Part shown: in pieces, positions 11,713 to 14,936 of the stretch
How the letters are laid out: each line of letters starts with the position of its first letter
Position numbering within the stretch: position 1 is the stretch's first letter
From: an uncultured Clostridia bacterium
GTDB lineage: Bacteria > Bacillota > Clostridia > Oscillospirales > Oscillospiraceae
Length of the DNA: 14,936 nt
NCBI GenBank assembly: GCA_945910975.1
Contig: CAMDZY010000018.1
Location: 1-14,936 of the forward strand
Direction: 5' to 3'
The notes under the pieces: generated by a model
The model's database searches: none
What the model was told of the DNA's origin: nothing
The model's input: only the letters and a program-made list of their open reading frames with translations
Made by a program: the position numbers and the translations under genes

Positions 11713-12918
11713 TTATGCGTCAATTTGGGAAACGGAATAGAGCAGCGACGCAGTTTGTGCGCGCGTGAGCGGGGACGTGCAGTCAGCGGCAGAAACAGGC
11801 AGCTCATGCTCGCGCATGACAGATACTGCGCTCTGCGCCCATGCGGGGACTGCGGAATCCTCCGCGAACACTTCGGTTGCGCCGGTTGTGTTCAGATGCA
11901 TCATATTCTGCAAAATGACGGATGCACTGGCATAGGTGATCGGGTCGTTGGGACAGAAAACCAGTCCGGCATCGCTGCGGAAGCCGTTGATATATCCGTG
12001 CCGCATTGCAGACGCAAGATAGGGTTGCATCCAAGCCGGTGCATCCGCTTCGTCCGCAAAGCCGGATTTCAAGCCGCTGTCGGCAGGCTCTGCTTCCAGC
12101 AGCTGCATGGCCATCACCAAAAATTCGCCGCGGGAAACAATGGCATCCGGATAAAAGCAGGTTTCACTGCCCACATGGCTGCCGGAATAAATGCCGGTTT
12201 CCTGCATCCATGCGGCCTCAAACGCACTGTCATTGCCGACCAGATCGGAATAGGTGGTCTGCTCCACCGGCTTGAGGATTTCAATGGATACCGTGGCAGG
12301 CTCCGAGGTGTTGCCGTCGGCATCCGTTGCCGTGTAGGTGAAGGAATCGGAGCCGACCTTGTTTTTCTGCGGGGTATAGACAAATTTGCCGCCCTCGGAA
12401 AGTTCGACCGTGCCGAGCTTCGGCTGCGTTTCAACGGAAAAGGTCAGCTCTCCGCCACCCTCATCGGTTGCCTGCAAAATGCCGTCGTTGGCAATGTTTT
12501 TATAGGTTTCGAGCTTCAGATTTTTGGCAACGGGAATGCCCGCCTTACCGGAACGGATGTTGATGGTCAGTCTGGCATCATCGCCAAGCTGATTTCCGTA
12601 AATGGGCAAGTACGTCATAACTGCCTGCGCATCGTCGGCGCAGCAGGTTTTTAAGGTGAGCGCAGTCATGGCATCGCGGGTCAGCACATCGCCGGAACGA
12701 ATGACACGATCGCCGCAGCAGATTTTGCCGATGGACTGGTCGGGAACCGACAGAACAAAAATGCCGCTCACTTCTTCGTCTGTAAATTCGCTTTCACCGA
12801 AGCAATAAACGGACGTGCCGGCGCTGCAGCTGTCTGCGGCAAGCGCAGTGGTAGACAGGCAAAACGCCGTCACCAGCGCAACGCACAGGCAAACGGATTT
12901 GCAAAAATAGCCTTGCAT
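11713..12918 (-). CDS. secreted Ig-like/SLH-domain surface protein
   Basis: 401 aa. The start at 12916-12918 has AGGAGG eight bases before it. A signal peptide (1 to about 27, ending 'TTALA') directs secretion. Residues about 30-125 form an N-terminal domain with two vicinal Cys pairs (C67-C68, C92-C93). Residues about 127-215 resemble a cadherin/Big-type Ig-like domain ('GKFVYTPQKNKVGSDSFTYTATDADGN'). Three divergent SLH-like repeats follow: about 220-276 ('ETCFYPDAIVSRGEFLVMAMQLL'), 285-342 and 348-398. SLH repeats anchor proteins non-covalently to pyruvylated cell-wall polymers. No catalytic domain is visible, so the role is probably structural or adhesive. An inverted repeat brackets its ribosome binding site and start codon. 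Confidence 0.88.
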   Translation of the reverse strand: MQGYFCKSVCLCVALVTAFCLSTTALAADSCSAGTSVYCFGESEFTDEEVSGIFVLSVPDQSIGKICCGDRVIRSGDVLTRDAMTALTLKTCCADDAQAVMTYLPIYGNQLGDDARLTINIRSGKAGIPVAKNLKLETYKNIANDGILQATDEGGGELTFSVETQPKLGTVELSEGGKFVYTPQKNKVGSDSFTYTATDADGNTSEPATVSIEILKPVEQTTYSDLVGNDSAFEAAWMQETGIYSGSHVGSETCFYPDAIVSRGEFLVMAMQLLEAEPADSGLKSGFADEADAPAWMQPYLASAMRHGYINGFRSDAGLVFCPNDPITYASASVILQNMMHLNTTGATEVFAEDSAVPAWAQSAVSVMREHELPVSAADCTSPLTRAQTASLLYSVSQIDA

Positions 12919-12953
12919 GGGAAATACCTCCTGATAAATTCTACAAGGCTATT
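12906..12953 (-). repeat. inverted repeat enclosing the SLH-gene ribosome binding site and AUG
   Basis: AATAGCCTTG (12906-12915) and CAAGGCTATT (12944-12953) are perfect 10-bp complements. In the mRNA the 28-base loop contains the AGGAGG and ends exactly with the AUG, while the 3' arm is codons 2-4 plus one base and runs into U residues. It could modulate translation, but a repeat this short can arise by chance. Confidence 0.5.
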
Positions 12954-12995
12954 GTTTGCCGATTTTTTCAAAATATACCAGCACCACACAACTTT

Positions 12996-13032
12996 TAAAA
13001 GGCGGCGCCAAAGCAAATGCATTGGCGCCGCC
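12996..13032 (-). terminator. pnp terminator
   Basis: GGCGGCGCCAA (13001-13011) pairs perfectly with TTGGCGCCGCC (13022-13032) around a ten-base loop. On the minus strand it is followed by TTTTAAAAG. It lies 16 bases after the pnp stop. No convincing promoter for the SLH gene was found between here and 12918. Confidence 0.85.
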
Positions 13033-13048
13033 CTGAATACAATTATAA

Positions 13049-14936
13049 TTATTTCTTTCCGCCGTTCATTTCGCGCATGGCGTCGCGCTTGGACAGGTTG
13101 ACACGACCCTTTTCGTCGATTTCCATGACCTTGACCCAGATCATATCGCCGATGTTGACGGAGTCTTCGACCTTTTCCACGCGGAAGTTTTCCAGCTTGG
13201 AAATGTGCACCAGACCGTCCTTGCCGGGAACCAGCTCGACAAAAGCACCGAGGTTGGGCATAATGCGCACGACCTTGCCGTAATACAGCTTGCCGACCTC
13301 AGGGACGAAGCAGATATCATCGATAATCTTCTTTGCGGCCTTGCAAGCGGACATTTCCACTGCGGAGATGAACACAGAGCCATCGTCGTCAATGTCGATC
13401 TTGGCACCGGTATCGGCACAGATCTTCTGGATGGTCTTGCCGCCGGAGCCGATGACTTCACGGATCTTCTCGGGGTCGATCTTCATGGAAACCATCTTGG
13501 GCGCATATTCCGAAACCTCTTTGCGCGGCTCGGCAATGCACGGGAGCATGATTTCGCTGAGAATCTCCAGACGCGCCTTGCGGCAGCGTTCCAATGCGTC
13601 GGCAATGATCTCCATCGTCAGACCGTCATTTTTCAGATCCATCTGAATGGCGGTGACGCCCTCAGTGGTACCGGCAACTTTAAAGTCCATTTCGCCGTGG
13701 AAGTCTTCCACGCCTTGGATATCGGTGAAGGTTCTCCATTCGCCGGTTTCCTGATCGGAAATCAGGCCGCAAGAGATGCCGGCGACCGGGCGCTTGATCG
13801 GCACACCGGCGTCCATCAGTGCCAGCGTAGAGCCGCAGATGGAACCCTGAGAGGTGGAGCCATTGGAGGAAACGACCTCGGACACTACACGGATGGCATA
13901 GGGGAATTCTTCCACGCTGGGCAGAACCGGCACGAGTGCCTTTTCCGCCAAGCTGCCATGACCGACTTCGCGGCGGGAGGTGGAGCGGGCAGCTCTGGCT
14001 TCGCCGGTGGAGAAGGCGGGGAAGTTATAATGGTGGATATAGCGCTTTTCGGTTTCATCATAGATGGTGTCCAGCTTCTGCGCGGCAGACAAGGTGTTCA
14101 GCGTGCAGATGGACAAAACCTGCGTCTGGCCACGGGTGAACAGGCCGGAGCCATGCACTCTGGGCAGTACGCCGACCTCGGCGGACAGCGGGCGAATTTC
14201 GTCCATGCCGCGACCGTCGACACGCTTGCCGGCGAGCAGCCACTTCTTGACCACTTTCTTCTGCATTTTGTAGAAGCAGACTTCGATCTGTTCCTCAAAA
14301 TCTTCGTACTTATCGGCAAACTTTTCCGCAAAGTCGATGTGCGCCTTGGTCAAACGCTCCTCGCGGACGTTCTTGTCATCGGTGTCCAGTGCGTATTCGA
14401 TCTGATCCATGCCGTAGGCGCACAGATCGTCCAACAGTGCATGGTTGACGGCAGCCTTTTCAAAGGTGAACTTGGGCTTGCCGATGGTGTCCACAATGTG
14501 GTTGATAAATTCAACGACCTGCACATTGGTCTTGTGTGCCAGCTCGATGCATTGCAGCAGGATGTCTTCCTTGACTTCCTTGGCCTCGGTTTCGATCATG
14601 ACCACCTTTTCGTGGGTGGAAGCGATGGTGACGAAGCATTCGGCGTTGTTACGGTCTTCCTGAGAGGGGTTGACCAGATACATCCCGTTGACGTAGGCGA
14701 CATTGGTGGTAGCGGTGGGGCCGTTCCAGGGAATATCGGAATAGGCCATGACCAGAGAGGAGCCGATGGAGCAGACGATCTCAACGGGGTTGTCAAAATC
14801 CTGCGCCAAGATGGTGTTGGTGAGTACCACATCGTTGCGCAGCTCATCGTCGAACAGCGGACGCATCGGGCGGTCGATCAGGCGGGAAATGCGGATGCCG
14901 CGCTCGGAGGGGCGACCCTCGCGGCGGTTACAGCTG
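13049..14936 (-). CDS. pnp: polynucleotide phosphorylase, N terminus outside the window
   Basis: At least 628 aa. The frame stays open to the window edge, and residues encoded beyond the apparent ATG at 14864-14866 ('NRREGRPSERGIRISRLIDRP') match conserved PNPase sequence. That Met is therefore internal and roughly the first 65-70 residues are missing. PNPase degrades RNA 3' to 5' by phosphorolysis and can also polymerise nucleoside diphosphates. Visible in order are the end of the first RNase PH domain, the helical linker, the second RNase PH domain ('NFPAFSTGE', 'REVGHGSLAEKAL', 'SNGSTSQGSICGSTLALMDAG', 'MDFKVAGT' with the metal-binding Asp), a KH domain ('KIREVIGSGGKTIQKI') and an S1 domain ('GKVVRIMPNLGAFVEL ... 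DGLVHISKLE'). All appear intact. rpsO is commonly its upstream neighbour but lies outside the window. Confidence 0.97.
   Translation of the reverse strand, partial: SCNRREGRPSERGIRISRLIDRPMRPLFDDELRNDVVLTNTILAQDFDNPVEIVCSIGSSLVMAYSDIPWNGPTATTNVAYVNGMYLVNPSQEDRNNAECFVTIASTHEKVVMIETEAKEVKEDILLQCIELAHKTNVQVVEFINHIVDTIGKPKFTFEKAAVNHALLDDLCAYGMDQIEYALDTDDKNVREERLTKAHIDFAEKFADKYEDFEEQIEVCFYKMQKKVVKKWLLAGKRVDGRGMDEIRPLSAEVGVLPRVHGSGLFTRGQTQVLSICTLNTLSAAQKLDTIYDETEKRYIHHYNFPAFSTGEARAARSTSRREVGHGSLAEKALVPVLPSVEEFPYAIRVVSEVVSSNGSTSQGSICGSTLALMDAGVPIKRPVAGISCGLISDQETGEWRTFTDIQGVEDFHGEMDFKVAGTTEGVTAIQMDLKNDGLTMEIIADALERCRKARLEILSEIMLPCIAEPRKEVSEYAPKMVSMKIDPEKIREVIGSGGKTIQKICADTGAKIDIDDDGSVFISAVEMSACKAAKKIIDDICFVPEVGKLYYGKVVRIMPNLGAFVELVPGKDGLVHISKLENFRVEKVEDSVNIGDMIWVKVMEIDEKGRVNLSKRDAMREMNGGKK

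Noticed and set aside
11656..12654. 332-codon open frame antisense to the SLH protein gene
   Set aside because: No recognisable domains or upstream signals. The minus strand encodes a coherent signal peptide, Ig-like and SLH architecture with a good ribosome binding site.
14864..14866. ATG as the pnp start
   Set aside because: The frame continues upstream to the window edge with conserved PNPase residues (REGRPSE...SRLIDRP), so this Met is internal.
1..14936. CRISPR arrays, tRNA/rRNA genes, insertion sequences, prophage or defence genes
   Set aside because: No regularly spaced repeats, cloverleaf-like tRNA sequences, transposase motifs or terminal repeats were seen on either strand.

Overview
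The window reads as chromosomal DNA from a moderately GC-rich low-GC-lineage Gram-positive anaerobe, most likely a Clostridia member of the Oscillospiraceae/Ruminococcaceae type. The grounds are strong AGGAGG-type ribosome binding sites, consensus sigma-A promoters with 17-bp spacers, simple hairpin/U-tract terminators, lipobox lipoproteins, an SLH-type surface protein, a ROK glucokinase, a DUF134/NifX-type fusion, and the Firmicutes gene order infC-rpmI-rplT. The family-level placement is inference. There is no phage, transposon, CRISPR or tRNA signature. Nearly all the DNA is ordinary core or semi-core genome.

Layout. 1-860 (+): a membrane protein with two zinc ribbons behind a perfect promoter. 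It converges on the metal operon through a bidirectional terminator at about 881-920. 935-3940 (-): a tightly packed znuA-znuC-znuB-lipoprotein operon for zinc (or manganese) uptake, with overlapping genes and a candidate palindromic operator upstream. 4078-4368 (-): a small Cys-rich two-helix membrane protein immediately upstream of that operon, with its own promoter and a branched terminator. 4575-5522 (+): ROK glucokinase. 5720-8050 (-): glycogen/maltodextrin phosphorylase. These two genes converge, with separate terminators between them. 8239-9547 (+): promoter, attenuator-type leader, infC with a non-canonical AUC start, rpmI and rplT. 9615-10451 (+): Cof-type HAD phosphatase. 10489-11256 (-): DUF134 helix-turn-helix domain fused to a FeMo-cofactor-binding-like (NifX/NifB) domain with a His/Cys tail. 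Its promoter overlaps an 18-bp perfect inverted repeat. 11341-11652 (-): thioredoxin. 11713-12918 (-): secreted Ig-like/SLH protein. 13049-end (-): polynucleotide phosphorylase, 5' end outside the window.

How they work together. Glucokinase and glycogen phosphorylase both feed glucose phosphates into central metabolism. The IF3/L35/L20 operon carries two feedback devices readable in the sequence: a leader terminator, presumably controlled by L20, and an initiation codon that IF3 discriminates against. The metal operon couples a binding protein, ATPase and permease with a small Cys-motif membrane protein and an OB-like lipoprotein of unknown role. The most promising under-described element is the DUF134-NifX fusion with its large palindromic operator, a probable autoregulated metal- or redox-sensing regulator next to thioredoxin. 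I saw no wholly new multi-gene system.
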